Shown here: positions 13,148 through 28,400 of the stretch, piece by piece
Position numbering within the stretch: position 1 is the first letter of the stretch
How the letters are laid out: the number at the start of each line of letters is the position of its first letter
Origin: Cristatella mucedo
Lineage: Eukaryota > Bryozoa > Phylactolaemata > Cristatellidae
Length of the DNA stretch: 64,000 nt
Direction: 5' to 3'
Assembly (NCBI GenBank): GCA_009760855.2
Contig: WPIO01000097.1
Location: 622,001-686,000, forward strand
Translations under genes and position numbers: made by a program
The notes under the pieces: generated by a model
The model's input: only the letters and a program-made list of their open reading frames with translations
Database searches by the model: none
What the model was told of the DNA's origin: nothing

Positions 13148-13314
13148 TTAATATTTAGACATAGATTTGGTTCTATTGTGGTGCTCTATAAATGTATTGT
13201 TTGCCGATGGCACTTCCAGATTGTTTTGGTTTTTATTATATGATCATAGTGTTTGGGCTGTTCTAAAATTTGTCACGTGTCAATCAAAATTCTGTTTAGA
13301 ATCACTCTGACGAT

Positions 13315-13429
13315 ATGGATGAACATGCTGAAAATGTACCTTCAAGAATGGAGCTTAACGACAACAAAGCAGGGATGGAAGGTTTGGACAAAGAGCGTAT
13401 TAACCAGATTATACTAGAAGCTAGTAAAG
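13315..13429 (+). CDS. POLK: POLK coding exon 1
   Basis: Encodes [20 protein letters not shown] and on to EASKG, the N-clasp start. It ends AAAG before GTGAGG, leaving phase 1. A second in-frame ATG at 13348 matches the Met preceding the conserved [11 protein letters not shown] block, so initiation there is an alternative. Confidence 0.93.
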
Positions 13430-16400
13430 GTGAGGCTAATTGCTTATGAGCCTGACGTCATTGGAAACTTATAATAGGCATGCTAGATGCCGTTTTCTTT
13501 AGGTAAGGTCTGAAAGTTGAAATCGGGGCCTTATGCCCTATGTTGAGTGGTATGCCGAAGTAGCCCAGATAGTTCAATCGGTTTGAGCATTGGACTAGTA
13601 ATAGAAAGTTGTAGTATCGTCCCTGCTCGAGGCAAAATTTTCTTGGCTCTCAATCCTATGCTAGACATCCTTTGGTCGTTATGTGTTTTGAAATTACAAT
13701 AACATTTGTCGACAGTTATCTACTCATGGTGGTATGCAATGTTGTATTATTAATATTATTAATTCACCAGTATCACCAGTTAAGGCCACCGAAAAGTAGA
13801 AGCATATAACAGAAGATAAATGATCCAAACTAGTTGTTTCACACATGTAGCTTTCCAATATCACTAGTTACGGCCACCGAAAAGTAGAAGAGTATGACAG
13901 AAGATAAATGATCTAAACTAGTTGTTTAACATTTGTAGATTTCCATAGATCACATGTTATAAAAAAATGCTAGCTGATTTAACAGCCTCTTTTTGTATAG
14001 CGACAGAAGAGCCTGTACGGCTATCACCACCGTTTGCAGTGGCAATAAAGGATCGCCCACCACAGGATTCGAACCCACGACCTCGGGACCGAGGTCGTGA
14101 AAAGCAATCACCTTACCTAATTATGCTTGAAACTGCACTGTTGGCTGCCATTGCAGCCACTTAGACCACTCTTACACGTTCGGCATGCACCGATGCTTGA
14201 AGATAATGCTCAGAAAAAATACAACACTTGAGGATTAGAGCGTTTACTACTAGGGCCCGTGGCTATCCGTTGCGTAGTCACTTCAATATGCCTGAGTGAT
14301 TAGCTCGGAAGCAGGAAGGGTTGTCGTGAAATGGGGATCGGCAGTCGAAATCGGTCAAAACTACCGATGATAATAAAATATTTTCTTCATTCTTTCTAGC
14401 ACTACACCATCCCTCTGGGATTTAAAATGCTAAATTATTCCTGCTGACAGTTTAGCATTTTTATTTCGAAAAAACAGTAACCGAAGGCCTGCTGCCAGAG
14501 AATTGAGAATGGAAGCATTCTCTCAGAGCAATGTAATCTAATATAATGTAATGTATCTCCATCTGTAACTCCACAAAGTCATAAAGACCATGTGGGTCTT
14601 ACACAGTTTTATATAGCCCACTCACAGCCTAAGTGGCTTTCGGTACGCATTCGGTAGCCAACAGACTTCGTCTCACACAACAAAGAGAAAGTGGGAAGCA
14701 TAGCAAAGTCAGGAGAGTAGAGAGTTGAGGTAGTGAGTAGCATGGAAGTAGCAGCTCAGGACCGCTGAAAAGGATGAGCCATAGTCGGCAGTAGGAGAGT
14801 AGTTGTCGTTGCTGCGTAAGAATTGTGGAAGCGAGTTCCACAGTCTAGGACCTGCAGAGCTAAAACTGCTGTCACCAACGGTTATTAAGCAGAGTAATGG
14901 AACGGCTAGTCTATTGTCCACACAGGACTCGAGGGTGCGAAGAGGCTGAAACTGGTGCAGCAGTTCAGCTAGGTACGAAGGAGCCAAGCCGTGGCGGGCC
15001 TTGTGGATCAGCGTAAGAACTTTGCTCTGTATCCGTTGCTCAACCGGCATCCATCCTAGCTCTTTTAGCAAAGGAGACACGTGCTCAAACCTCTGGGACT
15101 TGAAGACTAGTCTTGCAGCCATATTCATAGTCAGCTGCAGTGGCCTAATAGCTTTCTTTGGTAGCCCAGCCAAAAGGGAATTACAATAATCAAGCCGAGA
15201 CAGAACTAAGGCGCCAGCTAAATTTTTTGCAAGCCACTGTGGAAGACAGCTCCTAATCTTGGATAGGGATCGGACGTGATGGCTAGCTGTAGAAGCAGTC
15301 TTCTGAATGAAGCTTTTAAAATTGAGGCAGCTGTCAAAAGCGACACCTAAATTTCGAGCACGTAGTGATGATCGCACAACAGCATCACCTATTAGAAGAG
15401 CAAAGCCTTTTAATCCAGCCACACGCTTAGGGTGTCCTATGAGCACCAGAGCAGGGATTTGTGTTAAAAGGAAATGCATTTATTAATTGTAAGAATGTCA
15501 ACTTAGCAGTTGCTCACGTGCTGTAGTGGCAAGTAATCTTACATAAGAGAGATCGCAACTTCAAAGGGAAAAGGAAGGCTTCTGGTGACAGCTTAACATG
15601 TAGACTAAGCTTCTTGACTTCCAGAATTACTTGGCGTTTTTTTAATATGAGCTGCAAAAAATTAAGACTGCCTAAAGCCAATGGCTTTCGAAGACAACTG
15701 TTGTGTTGCATTCTTTGCCTTTGTTGGAATTCGGTAAAGTTGTCGGCTGTTAGCATTTTTAAAATGCACGATTATGTACCGATTTGAAGTGCAAATGAGT
15801 TGTGGAGTGGTTTGAAAGTGCAAATGAACCGTGCATTTTATCTTAAATAATCTATTGATTGTCTGTCAGTCTTCCCAGTATAGTCCTGTCAGTCTCTCGA
15901 GCTGCTGCTAACGAAATCAGATGTAAAGCAAGCATTTGGAAATAATGCATTCCTTTTGCACTAGAGCGCACAGAGAAACTGGTTTATAACAGGGTATAAA
16001 AAAATTCAATGGCTTAATTTACCAAGATCTTATTTTTCAGCTGCGTATAAGCATCACAATGCCTTGTAAGAAGTAGTGGCCATCCAAGGTCTTAGTCGTT
16101 GCACGCTTATTCCAATCTTCTTCTCGTGAACCATGGAGCTCGAGGGTGGTTTGTTTAGACCACTTTAAAGAGGTGCATCCAACTAGACTTTAAGTGTATA
16201 CAGCTTTTCCAAGGATTTTTGATGCCGACTAGTGCCATGGCTTTACAAGCACTGGGACGGCCAGTTCCTTTAATTAGGCATCACGGTCTCTTAATGAGGT
16301 GGTCTGGTAACTCACCAAATCTTGATTCTAGTCCGAACCAATGGATGCTAATGGTGCTGGTGCAACAGTTAGATGCAACCGAATTCAGTTGTAAACTGGA

Positions 16401-19400
16401 GAAGACTATGGTAGGTAGGTAGAAGTTTACACAAATATTGCAATACAAATAGATTGAAGTTGTATGTATAAAAATCTGTTTAGTGGAATGCTGTCCTAAT
16501 TGGAACCCAGCTATTATTATTACCACTGAATTTTTTCCCAGCTTAAGGTGCTCACCCAATAAGACTCAGGTCGTAGGTTCGAGTCTTCAACAGGCAATTA
16601 CGTATTGCCTGCGGCAATCGAGTGAAAGCTGCTAAGGGTCTCGTGCCACTAGATAAGTGAGTATGTTAAATCAGTTTATGTTTATTTTTAAAAGGTTTGG
16701 TGACGAAGTGTGTCATCCTAGCCAAGCAAGGTTCAGCAGTGTCATTCTGATAATGGTCGGCTGAAGCTCATCCAAGATTGAGCCATGTGCCGGCTCAAAT
16801 TTGACCTAAAATATAAATATATGAATAAATCTAAAGCACCCCCTTATCTATTGCAGTGTTTCAATCTATTTTACGAAAGTATTCCAATGTCAATCAAGGC
16901 CAGAGAGAAATGCACATGGCCTGCTAAGCATACTCCAGTTGCTATCGTGCTCTTTGATCAACCCAGCACTTGGAATTGTTTCACAGCATTACATGTCAGC
17001 CTTCATCCGAAGGATAGTCTGTGTTCGTCAGTCCTGCTATAACCCTTGTCGATATCGGCACTTACTTTTTTTGTCAAAGATCTCGTATTAATCAGATCTA
17101 TGCCGAGATGTTCTGGGTGCGCATCGGTTTACTGGGTGTTTCTAAGAAATTCCATGGTACCGCTTGTTCGATGGTAAATTCGGGCTCAGGATCTCGAATC
17201 GTGTATTTGCCCCCACAGGATACAGCAGAGCCGTCTAAGGTGCTTTCCAGCTGCCGATCACGCGATCATCAGGTGTAGCTGACCTCAGGGCATTTAGGCT
17301 AGCTGGCTGGCTCTGACTGCCCAGCTATTGGCAGTAGTGGCAGGAGCCGTTCGCAGTGGTATCCGCCACTATTCTCTGGTATCCGTTACTGTCCATGCTG
17401 CGAAATATTTGTCAGCAATCCTTATAAGTAGGATGCACTAGCACTCCTCGTTGCTGTTAGCTTCTGGCACTGTCGTCGGCAGCAGTGTAATATTTGTGAA
17501 GCAGAACGTTTGGGCCTAGTGAGATGACACTTCTGCTGGGAGATCGAGCTTCTGCCGACCTTTCAGATCAGTTTCCAGCCCTCTTTGAAGCCTGCTGGAG
17601 CTGCAATTAAATGGGGGGGGGATTTATGCAGAAGACTTGAGAAAGCAGCACAAGTCCATAACGTGAGTCTGTCATGTATGTGCTGTAGGCATTATCTTTT
17701 ACTTACCATCCAAGCCCTCTGACTAATCTGTTTCAGCTCTTGCTCTAGTGTGGTCGTGAGCTCGTGCTTGTCTGCCAATTTTCTGAAACTTTGTAAAGTG
17801 GAGGGGTTCCTCTTACAGGAGATCTGGGAAACATCTTGTTGATTCCTGACTGTATTCATAGACTACTTGGGTTAAGCTGTGGTCAATCCATTTGCAGATG
17901 CTTGAAGCTTGGATTATGTTTCGAGCCACTGCTTTTCTTTTAGATAGGTTTATATTGGAACCCATACTTCTGACCACCATCACGTGTCTTTGCATCTGTG
18001 GTGCATACTCCAGAGCTTATTGAAGACCTTAAATACGATAGAGCCTGCTCCTGACGTTGGTTTTTCAAGATAATAAATTAGCCACAGGTTCTTTACTGGA
18101 TAACCTTACTAAAGTGAGCTCCAGCAGCAGCTGCCATTGGTTCTTAAGGCTTGCAATCAGTGGCAGAGCCCAGGGCAGCGACCTGGGCTGCCCCCTTTTC
18201 CTACAGGTGGGGGAACCGTCAACGATGACAAAATTATGTCCTACTTCCACTCGATGAGCAACCACCGAGTTTGTTTCGAATAAACTATGATTTTGCACTG
18301 TAATTTTCATTACTACTAACTCGGCTCTTGTCCCTACATACAATCTTGCAGGTCTTGCCCTAGATTAAAATCTTTCGGGCCTTCCACTAGATGAAAATCC
18401 TTGCTCTGCCCCTGCGATACTGACTCTTAGCTTATCTCTCCTTCAAGCCGTGGACTAGCACCACACCCGTGCTGTTTTTTTGCTGACCATTCTTTTTTCC
18501 GCTGTGTTACAGGCCTGTAGCAATGATAGGGGGCTAAACCTTGATCTTGAGTTGGCATAACTGACAATTAAAATTAAATTTATTAAAATTATAATAATAA
18601 TTGCGTTAAAATAAAACTAAATGTATATGTTCAGTCGTCCCTTGCCACTTCGTGCTTCGACTTTCCTGGCTTCACTTTATTGCGGTTTTTTTAAATATAT
18701 TTATTGAAAAGTTTATCAAGACAGTGAAAAAGATACAGCACACGCTCGGTTCTCAATAGAGTCAATTATAGAGTCAATTATACACCCCTGTATTCCAATT
18801 AAAATTATAATTAGTGTAAATATGGACTGTAGGCCCATGTATTCGAGTAGCTGTTTAATGGTAAATGACAGTGTAAAGATATTTGCAATACTGTGTGCAC
18901 TATCTGGAAAAATTATTACTGGTAGTTTCTATGCCAGTCTCAGCGAATCTATGGAGACTGAAACCACTTACCCAAAATCCATACAATATACTACATGCTT
19001 TCACTGCTGAAATTCGCTGTAGCTTGGGACAGTGCAACACCATATTCATGTAGCATGCACTTTGTAATAGCATGCAACAATGGGTCTACGCTTGAGCCAC
19101 CAGCTTCAACTGTTTGGATTTTTTTCTACAAACATGCTGACTGCACGTGCTATTTGTCTATTCCGGTTTTGCTCTGCTTGTTTATTGGCTGTTTTACTGA
19201 ATTTGAATGAACTGTGCAGTATACAATATCAAAAAATGAACGTTAATAGGCTGGGGTTGCATTGCTGCCCCGATGGTGCCCGATCGGGTCTCACAGTCTA
19301 TACTAAGGCCTGTTCATTCGCTTTGCTCTTAGTCGTCATACATTGCATTTAACTTTATTTAAGGTTAAAGCTAGTACAAAGTTAGTGGCGATGGCAACAA

Positions 19401-22400
19401 AATCCTCACCATCTAATCGCTTAGCAAAAGATTCTTAGCTGATTTAACAGCCTAGTTTGTAGATCGGCAGAAGAGCCTTATCAGCTCAACTATCATCACC
19501 GCTTGCAGTTGACAATAAAGGATCGCCCAACTACAGGATTCGAACGCACGACCTCGGTCGTTAAGAGCGAGCACCTTACCTCCTGGGCTATCATAGCCTA
19601 GTAACATGTGCTTCAGCTACCACTGCCTACACCAGGCATGCCAACACCACGCAACATAAGCTGCTGCACAGCTGCACCATTAAGCCGATCATTTTGCATT
19701 GGAGCAAAGGCCGACAGATGAGATCGTGCTTTAGAAGCAAGCTGCTTATCGGGTTTCATTTAGATTTATGCACGGCAGTGCTCCCCCAGAAGAGAGGGGA
19801 GGTAGAAGGGGGAGGGACATTCTCGGTCAAAGCAAGGCCGAATGGGTGCAGCCTTGGTTGGAGCACACTACCATGATGACACACTAGGTAAGGCGGTTGT
19901 GTTCTACGACCTCGACGAGGTCGTGGGTTCGAATCCTGCGGTGGGCGATCCTTTATTGCTAATGCAAGTGATAGCCTTAAAGGCTCTTCTGTTGCTATAC
20001 AAAAGAGGCTGTTAACTCAGCCAGTTTTTTTTTACTTGGTTGTAGCCCCTCCCTGTGGCCACATTGTGGGAGTGATGCTTGTGCCATACCTGTGTGCACA
20101 GCTGACCTTGCTGTCAGGATTGCTACTGACTAGTAGATCATTTCTGACGTAAGGATTTGCACCTCACATCTTTTCAATTGACCGTGCATCAGGATGAAAC
20201 ACGTGGTAGAGTGAGCACGTGAACATTTTTTGCATGGCGTGTACATGTACCGACAGAGCAGCGCCGAATGTCTGGGACATCCATTTGTTGCAAAACAAAA
20301 GCTGCGTCACCATGCAGCAAACATTCTCGGGCGGCACAGCATTTCTAGCAAGCGAATAAATGCCTGCAGGCTCACGTTTCTATGAAAACGAAATGAAAAA
20401 AGAGGCTCATGTGAACCGGAAGATTGAGCAGCTACGCAAGCTGCTGGCTGCCACGTCACCAGCAGAGCTGGAGCTCTGTGCAGCGCAGGTACGTCGTCCA
20501 CTTCGGTTCAGTTTCATCTGTCTGTGAGCTCTGGGCAGTGCAGTAATGCACTGACAGTTGGTGCAGAACTCGGCAGCTAAGCCTATCTGTGTTGAATGGC
20601 GATGCTGCTGTGTGTAGACCATTTCTCACCGACAAGCACTGGCTCCCCCATAAATCAGTGCAACGACTCCAAATCCTGCTGCTCACTTGCAACTGTCTTC
20701 ATTCTCCTGCCCTGGCTTATCTCTCTTAAATATCTACCCATCTAGCTTCCATTTGTACTAATTGATTCTCGCACGTAAAGGTCGGATGATTCATCAGCCT
20801 CATTTGTTTAGCAGCAGGGGCATTTTAAAAGCTATCACTGGGCAATAGAGGACTTCCTTTTGCAGCACTGGAATCTACGGCCACGATTGTGAAGTTGTGA
20901 GCACCTTACCCATGGGCTAAGATGGGGCAAAGTAAAAGTCGGCTGATTAAACAACCTCATTTGTGCAGCAGCAGAAGACCCTTAGCAGTCATTACTCCCA
21001 ATAAAAAATTGCTTGCTGAAGCAATCGAAATCATGACGTGGCTCATTAAGTGCAAGCACTTCACCCCTTGGCTTAGACCTAATTCTGGTCATTTCACTGT
21101 GCCTCAAACTAAACTCGATAGTGAGAGCCCCTTCAGTTCGCATGCTTTTAAAGCCTAGAACTTACTACCGTCTGACATTACGACATTCCCCAACTTGATT
21201 GCAGTTAAAACCAAGTTAAACACGCTCTTAGTTTGTTACAGCATTTGCGCCGGCCATGATATTTGTTCTTTGTGTGCTTAAACGTGCTGAATTGGGCATA
21301 TTGTTATCATTGCTCAGTTGACATGCTACCTTTCAAACATGTGTAAAGTGCCTAGGAAGAGCATAATCCTCTTCGGAGCTGTATACAAGCTCAGGGGTAA
21401 GATGCTCGCTCTTCAAGACCCATGTCGTGGGTTTGAGTCCTGCAACCGGCAATCCTTTGTTGGTGTGCAAGCGGTAGTGCTAGCCATTGAGGCTATTCTA
21501 TCACTAAGAATACATGAGGCTGTTAAATCAGCTAGCCTTTTCGTTATTAGTGTTGTTTCGGTTGTTTGTCGAGCTTGATTGACTGTGCTTTACTATTCGA
21601 GCCTGATCGCCCACGTGTCTGGCTTCTGTATGGGAAGGAAGTCTAGGAAGGCACATCTGTGAGGCGTGCAATTAAAAACGCACTGCAATTAAAAACGCCA
21701 CTCTCGGGCGTTCTGTTGTCTCTTGAGATTTGATGGACACGTTCAAATTTTAGGCGGATGCTGTGATACGCTCCACTGAGCAAAGTCGTGACCTGACAAG
21801 ATTCATAGTACACGTGGACATGGATGCTTTCTATGCTGCCGTCGAAATGAGAGATAACCCGAAATTGCAAACTGTGCCGATGGCTGTTGGTGGCCAGAGC
21901 ATGCTGGTTGGTATGCGTAGCGTTGCAGAGCCTGTGCAGCGTTCTTTCACCACCTGGCTGGCCCCCATCCCGAGCAGAATTGGAATCTGATTGGCATTCA
22001 TTACAGGCTAGTTGAAAATGAGTCATGTGTCTTGCATGCAGAGAGTGATGACCGAGAGTGCAGCAGCGATTAGCTCCAGCTGAAGGGCCGTCGAGTTTTG
22101 TTGTCCTCTTCATTGTCATTCAATGGCATTTAAAGGCCCACTAATTATGCCTGCAGATTAAGACATGCTCCCCACTGCTGATAACCAGGCTGCAGCTGCA
22201 TCTGCTTTTGCCAGTCGTGGGATGGCTTGTCAGGCCTGCTTTGCAGGCTGTTGTGGTTCAATGCAGGATGAGTCTGTATGAGCACTAACTACCCTGTTCG
22301 TGCCCCTGAATCTTGTTTTGTTGGAGTTTCTATTTATGGTAGTGACTCACCCCTATCTTCCTTGAATTGTCCTTGAATGCTGGTAATGATCTGTGTTTCG

Positions 22401-25400
22401 GCTTCTGTTGCTGCCTGCTAGAACCTGTCACATCTGGTTCCAGGGCCAGCGAGGAATATTTTCTCTGCCCGCATGAATTTTCTGCCTATCCTATTCGCTT
22501 AGTGTGTGCTGAAATGATGCAGGTTATAACTACTAGCCTGCTTGACGGGCTGTCTTTTTTAATCGTATCTAAAGTGTGTAGAATGAGATTTGGTTCTCTT
22601 GGGCGCTTTGTGAATGTTTCATTTATAATTATCCATTCGAGCGAAAGCGGTAGGCTGAGTCTGAGCCTCACTGGCTAGCCTCCTGATGGACGTAGGCCTG
22701 CCGTCCGCCGGCCTCCATGCATGTTTAAGGGCAGCTAGTGCCTGACCATCGCTGCCACTGGCCGGCCGTGACGACCACTGGGCGGACCCCTCTTTTGTTT
22801 TGCAGTCTACTTCCAATTACCTGGCCCGGCGGTACGGAGTGCGAGCGGCCATGCCCGGCTTCATTGGCAGGAAGCTGTGCCCGTCGCTAGTCATTGTGCC
22901 GTGCAACTTCCCCAAGTACAAGGCCACGAGCAAGGTTGTGCGCTCGGTGCTCTGCCAGTACGACGCCGACGCTAGCATGGCGGGCCTGGACGAGGCGTAC
23001 TTGGACATCACCGAGCACGTCGTCGCGAGGCAAAGCTACCCGCCGGACAGGCGCACCTTTCCTGCTGCACCCGACGACCATTGCGGACTCGAACTGGCCG
23101 CTGACAGAGATGACGGCAACGGCTGTGCCCCTGTCTATCTAAGCGCGATCGACGGTGGGGACGCCAGCTGTGCTTCTCCGTCCGATGTCCAAGCTCTGAG
23201 GGGCGGCAACGAAGACGGCGACTCGAGCACCGCAGCCACCGGGCTCGGCGTCGGCAAAGGCCCAGCAGCAGCTGCTGCTGATGATGAAAGGGTGGCACCC
23301 GATGGCACGTCGGGCGACGAGCGGCGGATGACGTCGTACGCGCCGGAGCTGCCCACGTCGTCGACCGTGAGCTTTGGCCTGGATGCATGCGAAGCCGTGC
23401 GCGAGATGCGCCACAGAATATGGCTCGCTACGCGGGTGACTGCCAGCGCCGGTATGCGTGCACCCGGCGAGCCCTACGGGCCGGCACCGGTGGCCGAAGC
23501 TTGCGCCAGCAAGCGCTCATCGATCCTATTCATTTCTGCCTTCGCAAGCGCTCGTCGACCTTGTCATGCTGACATGCGTGCTTCTGCCTAGCTAGGTACT
23601 CTGCTCGAGTCTCCTCAGTTGTTGTTGCTTTTCGTTGTCGTTTTCTGTTGCGCTGATTAGAAATCATAACTGTAGACGATGCATGAACCGTCCAGAGCGG
23701 GAATGTCTAGTCTAACTAGGTGCTGGGCAAGCAAGTTTAAAAAATGTAGAGCTCGAAATTGTGGATTAAGGGGGATACAGTAATCAGGACTAATGAGCAT
23801 TTTTTGCATAGGGTGTTAGATTTAGAACTTGTCGTCTAGGATTGTACATAGATGGTTTAGGATAACTCTTGGCCAAAATTTTGAAGAAATATGATAACAA
23901 ATTGCAATTAGTAATGTGTCCCACCTGTTTATGACCCTAGATTCTTTAAGGCCCTTGTCACCATCTTGGGTAAGCTACAGCTTTTTGAAAACGTACCTTT
24001 ATAAAAGCGATTGTGCATATTTGCAATGTATACGTGTGTGAATATAATGGTGTATTGTGTGTATACCTGTATCTACGGTTAAATATATGCTCATAATGAC
24101 CAAGGAGTAGTCTTATATAAAGTCCTATAATAGCTGTGAGGCCATCTGAATTGCTAAGATGTGAGGCCATCTGAATTGCTAAGAAGTGGCAGAATTATGA
24201 TGGTAGACATTGACAAGAAGTCTATTTACAAAATATTCTATATCCTGATTATACTTCTTTGATTATCCTTTAGTTCTAGGAAATTTTTTAGTATACTAAT
24301 GGTCTTTATCTTCTCTGAGGGGGCTTACCTTCCAGTGTTACCTTGCAAGGCCCTGTCCGTCAACCCTATGATAAGCTAGGTTAGTTAGTAAGTCAGTCAC
24401 TGACATCATACTTACATGAGATTTATTGTTATATATATTATTTATTGATTATATAATTTGTTATATTTAGTACTACTAGGACAGTGCAGCAATAATGAGT
24501 GCCATGTCAAAAGGCTGGGTAGATAATTTGCTAAGTTGCATATGTAGCTGCAGCACACACTCTCAGAGTTGAAATTCAGTATCCCTTGCTGCACCTGTCT
24601 TAGGTATGCGATGGACCTGCATAAATAGAATCTGCTCGTGATTCTGCATGGAGGTGGGCTTATTATGTAGTTAATATAGATCTAAAGATGATCAGCACGG
24701 CTGTACGTTGTGCACACACAGCTCATTGCTAATTCGCTACCAACGCTGATGAACAAATTTCACAAAATTAGATTTATGTTCGTTTTATAAGGAAATTAAA
24801 AATATAACTTAAGAAACGTTTTAATTTTCCCCCTTTTACAGATTTTGTTCGATTAGCTAAGGACTCTAAGCTTGGCAGACAGTGGAAAAAGGCTTCAAAG
24901 CCATCCAGCTTCTAGTGCAAAATTGGAGTTTTCCGTGATTTTTCACGTGTATAAGCTAGTTATTGGAGTTGCAGGATCACTTCTCGCCGACCTAGACTAG
25001 CTACCAGTCAAGCAACTGATCGACTTCAAGGTTTTGTCGCTCACTTTTAGGTCCCTTCATTCTATGGCTCCAGCCTAGCTCTCAGATGTACTCTCCCACC
25101 AGGCCAAGCATCGTACCACCTGCTTTTCGAGATCCAAGAGTTTACCAATGCCTCGTACAAACCTCAAATCCTTTGGAGACCGTGCATTTAGTTCGTATGC
25201 TCCCAAAGCCTGGAACTCCCTCCCGATTTGTGTCAGAACATCCCCTGACTTGACCACATTTAAAAAGAACTTATAAACACACCTATTTAGGACAGCATTT
25301 AGTGGGTCCCTGTGATTCGTTCTTCATGTGCTTATGTGTGCTGACACTGTGCATGCTGCCACTAACCCACTAACCACACTTGCATGCTGACCCTGTGCAT

Positions 25401-28400
25401 GTAACCCCTAACGATGTTATTCATGTTGTTTATCAAGAATGATATTACTCACCATTCGATCGCGTTTCCCTTTGCAGCAAATATAAAGTGCCTAGAAAGA
25501 GATTGAATTCTCTGAGGGCACTTTATCAAGTGCATTATTATTATTATTATTATTATCGTTCTCCATTGTTGATGAACGGTACTTCGTGTGATCTTTCCAC
25601 AGGTCACAGATCGCTATATTTTCAGAGTAGAGCCACCAGAGAATTGATCACGGGCTCCCCTTCCTCCACTTATATGGGCTATCATTGAGCGTTAAGTTGT
25701 GGAGGATTTTCTTTTTGCATTGCTAGCAGCAATGACATGCTCAGACATAGACGTCGAGAATGACTGATCTGTTCAGGTTTGAGATTAGAAAGGTAGCTAG
25801 AACCTGTGTCGCCCATTACATTGGCTAGTGGTAGCATAACTGAGCTGTTCAAGCACTCTGGAAAACCTACCGATCGTCGTTGTGCCTGTCTGTACTGTAA
25901 AGGGTAGTTTTTACTCTATAACTAAACTTTTAAGCCGGATTAAGGAAGCTCGATCGGATATCGTACCGATATCGTAGCACTAGAAAGAAAGAAGAATGTG
26001 TCCTGTTAACTTCAATTGTTGAAATTTTTTATCTCTGGAACCAGGTGTCGGGAAAACCCAACAATATCGACCGGCAGGAGATTGTGTACTGTGCCACCTG
26101 AAACACAAGATTGCTACTAATCCTGAAATGCATTTGGAATTGCAATCAATGCTTGCATTAAAGAAAAATTTGCAAACTCTTATTTTCTTGGATGCTTCTA
26201 ATAGTTTTCAATATTGACTGTTCTCCAAACTAAGGATATCCATTTAGATCTGTTTATTTCTAGTAAAGATGTGCTTTTTACTTTGGTCCCTGGGAAGATC
26301 TCACCGAGGTCGTAGGCTCGAGCCTTTCGGGATGTGTAAATCGCCTGGATAAAGATTCAAGTTCTCTTAGGGTATTATACAAATGAATTATGCTTTTAAT
26401 GGCTATTTCTGGTTTCATTTTATGTGCCAATATTCTTTGAAACAAGCATACAGTACAGCCTTAATTTTTACAGGTATTGCTGCTAACTGTATGCTTGCTA
26501 AGGTGTGCTCGGACAAGAACAAGCCCAATGGTCAATTCTGTCTGCCTAACGATAAAGATGCCATACTGGAGTTCATTTCAAAATTACATGTCCGAAAGGT
26601 ATAAACACTCGTTACGAACTGTTGTTTTTGTTTACCTCTGCTGACTGGTGTTTTGGCTTATATGCAATTGTGTTTGGCTTGGAAACGCTCTTTGGACTGG
26701 TTACTGAAATATATACCCGTCACTTAAAATCAAAAGCTTTCACATGATAGTTTTTCTGATTCGAACCCCAAGCTGGAGCTGCTGCTTTATTTATTTATGG
26801 TTGTATTCGACTATAGTTGCTTTAATCTGACCGGACTTGTAACTTACCAATATGTCTGCTGCCTGGCCAGCTGTTTCTCTTGGTAGGGGTAGCACAGGTG
26901 GCTTGCAACGAGATATGCATTGATTTGAGGACCAATGTGTGTACTTACTGTATCTCTCCCTTCGAACCTCGGGTATTTAGGTAGTGCTTAGGATAAGAAT
27001 AGTAATAGGAATTAAACATTAAAAATTGCAAACTAAGAGAACTAAATCTTTTTTGGCACTTTGCATATGCTGGAGAGAGGAAGGAAAAGAAGGAGATCAA
27101 TTACCTAAAATAATTGCGAACGACCTGGTCATGTATTTGTTCCCTGCAGAACTATTGGAGCATTTAAAGCTTTGAGGAGGACGAGGGGTAGTACATGATT
27201 CTAGGATGCATCTTTGTCCCGTGAAGATTTATGAGCACGAACATATATTTATCCAAAAAATACTCGCAACATCTGCTACTCATAAATACTCAACTAAAAA
27301 ACTGTTTTGATGACTGAATACTTACGATTACTCATTAATCTCAGTGTCGGTAGATTGCATAGCAAATCACTGAAGGCAAATAGAGGGACAGTAACCTTAA
27401 GGCAAAGTGTGTACTACTTTGCCGACCGTGGCCGATAGTTGTCCTGAGTGCCATCATAATGCAATTCATGAAAGAGAAGAAAAAATCTTATGGCCTAGAC
27501 AGTAGAGCCATCTGATGCCAGAGGCAAGCAAATATAACTGATTTCGACTGACGAAAGGCACTTTTGCAGGTGTCCGGCATTGGAAAGGTGACCGAGAAGA
27601 TTCTAGCAGCGTTTGGGGTCACGACCTGTGGTGAGCTGCTGACAAGAAGTGCAGAGCTCTGCCGACTTTTCTCTGAAGCGGCTTTTGAGTACTTCATGTC
27701 GGTCGGCCTGGGTGTCGGTTCCAGCTGGGTAGGACAGTGAGTTTTCATGTTCTGCTCTTGATGCTCGCAGCCTGTCCATGACCCATGCATTGACATCTTT
27801 GTGCTAAGCTATCTTGCTGACCGACCGTGCTGACTCGGCAGCTGTGACTGCTCACAGAGCTCATGCACTGCATTGCAGGAGTGACGAGGGTCCTAAGAGC
27901 AAAAGCGTGGAAAGGTACGTATTACCGCTTGCTTGTGCACCTTCATTGCAACTATGCATGTGGTTCATTAGTCTTAATCAAGCAATAATAATAATAATAA
28001 TAATAACAAGTCGTTTGTGTAGTAATGTGAGAATCAAACCTTTATCCAGGCAAGTACTGTGCAACTGGTCTTAAGTGTTTGCATTTGCAGAACCTTCTCG
28101 GAGATCAGTGTTCCATCTAGACTCTACGAAATTTGTCACAAGCTTAGCTCAGAGCTGTCGCAAGACCTCAAGCGAGCATGCCTAAAGGTAAGCAATTGGT
28201 GTCGATTCATCGCTTGGCAATATTCATTGGAATGCTTGCCAGTAATTGCCATGCAAATCTTTCATTTTGCTTTGGGCTGTACATAGTTGCTACTCGGGAA
28301 AGCCGTTGTTGAGTAGCTAGATTCTGGTTGGTTGAGGAATTTTTCATGGTTGCATTAATATTCTAATCAGTTAGTATGTTTTAACTGCATCTTTGTGAAA

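Noticed and set aside
13550-13625. tRNA-like sequence (CAGATAGTTCAATCGGTTTGAGC)
   Set aside because: The first half resembles an A box, but B box and stems are lost; too degenerate for a tRNA or an assigned SINE.
22817-23414. Several antisense open frames across the GC-rich exon
   Set aside because: Shadows of POLK exon 4; GC-rich coding sequence gives long antisense frames.
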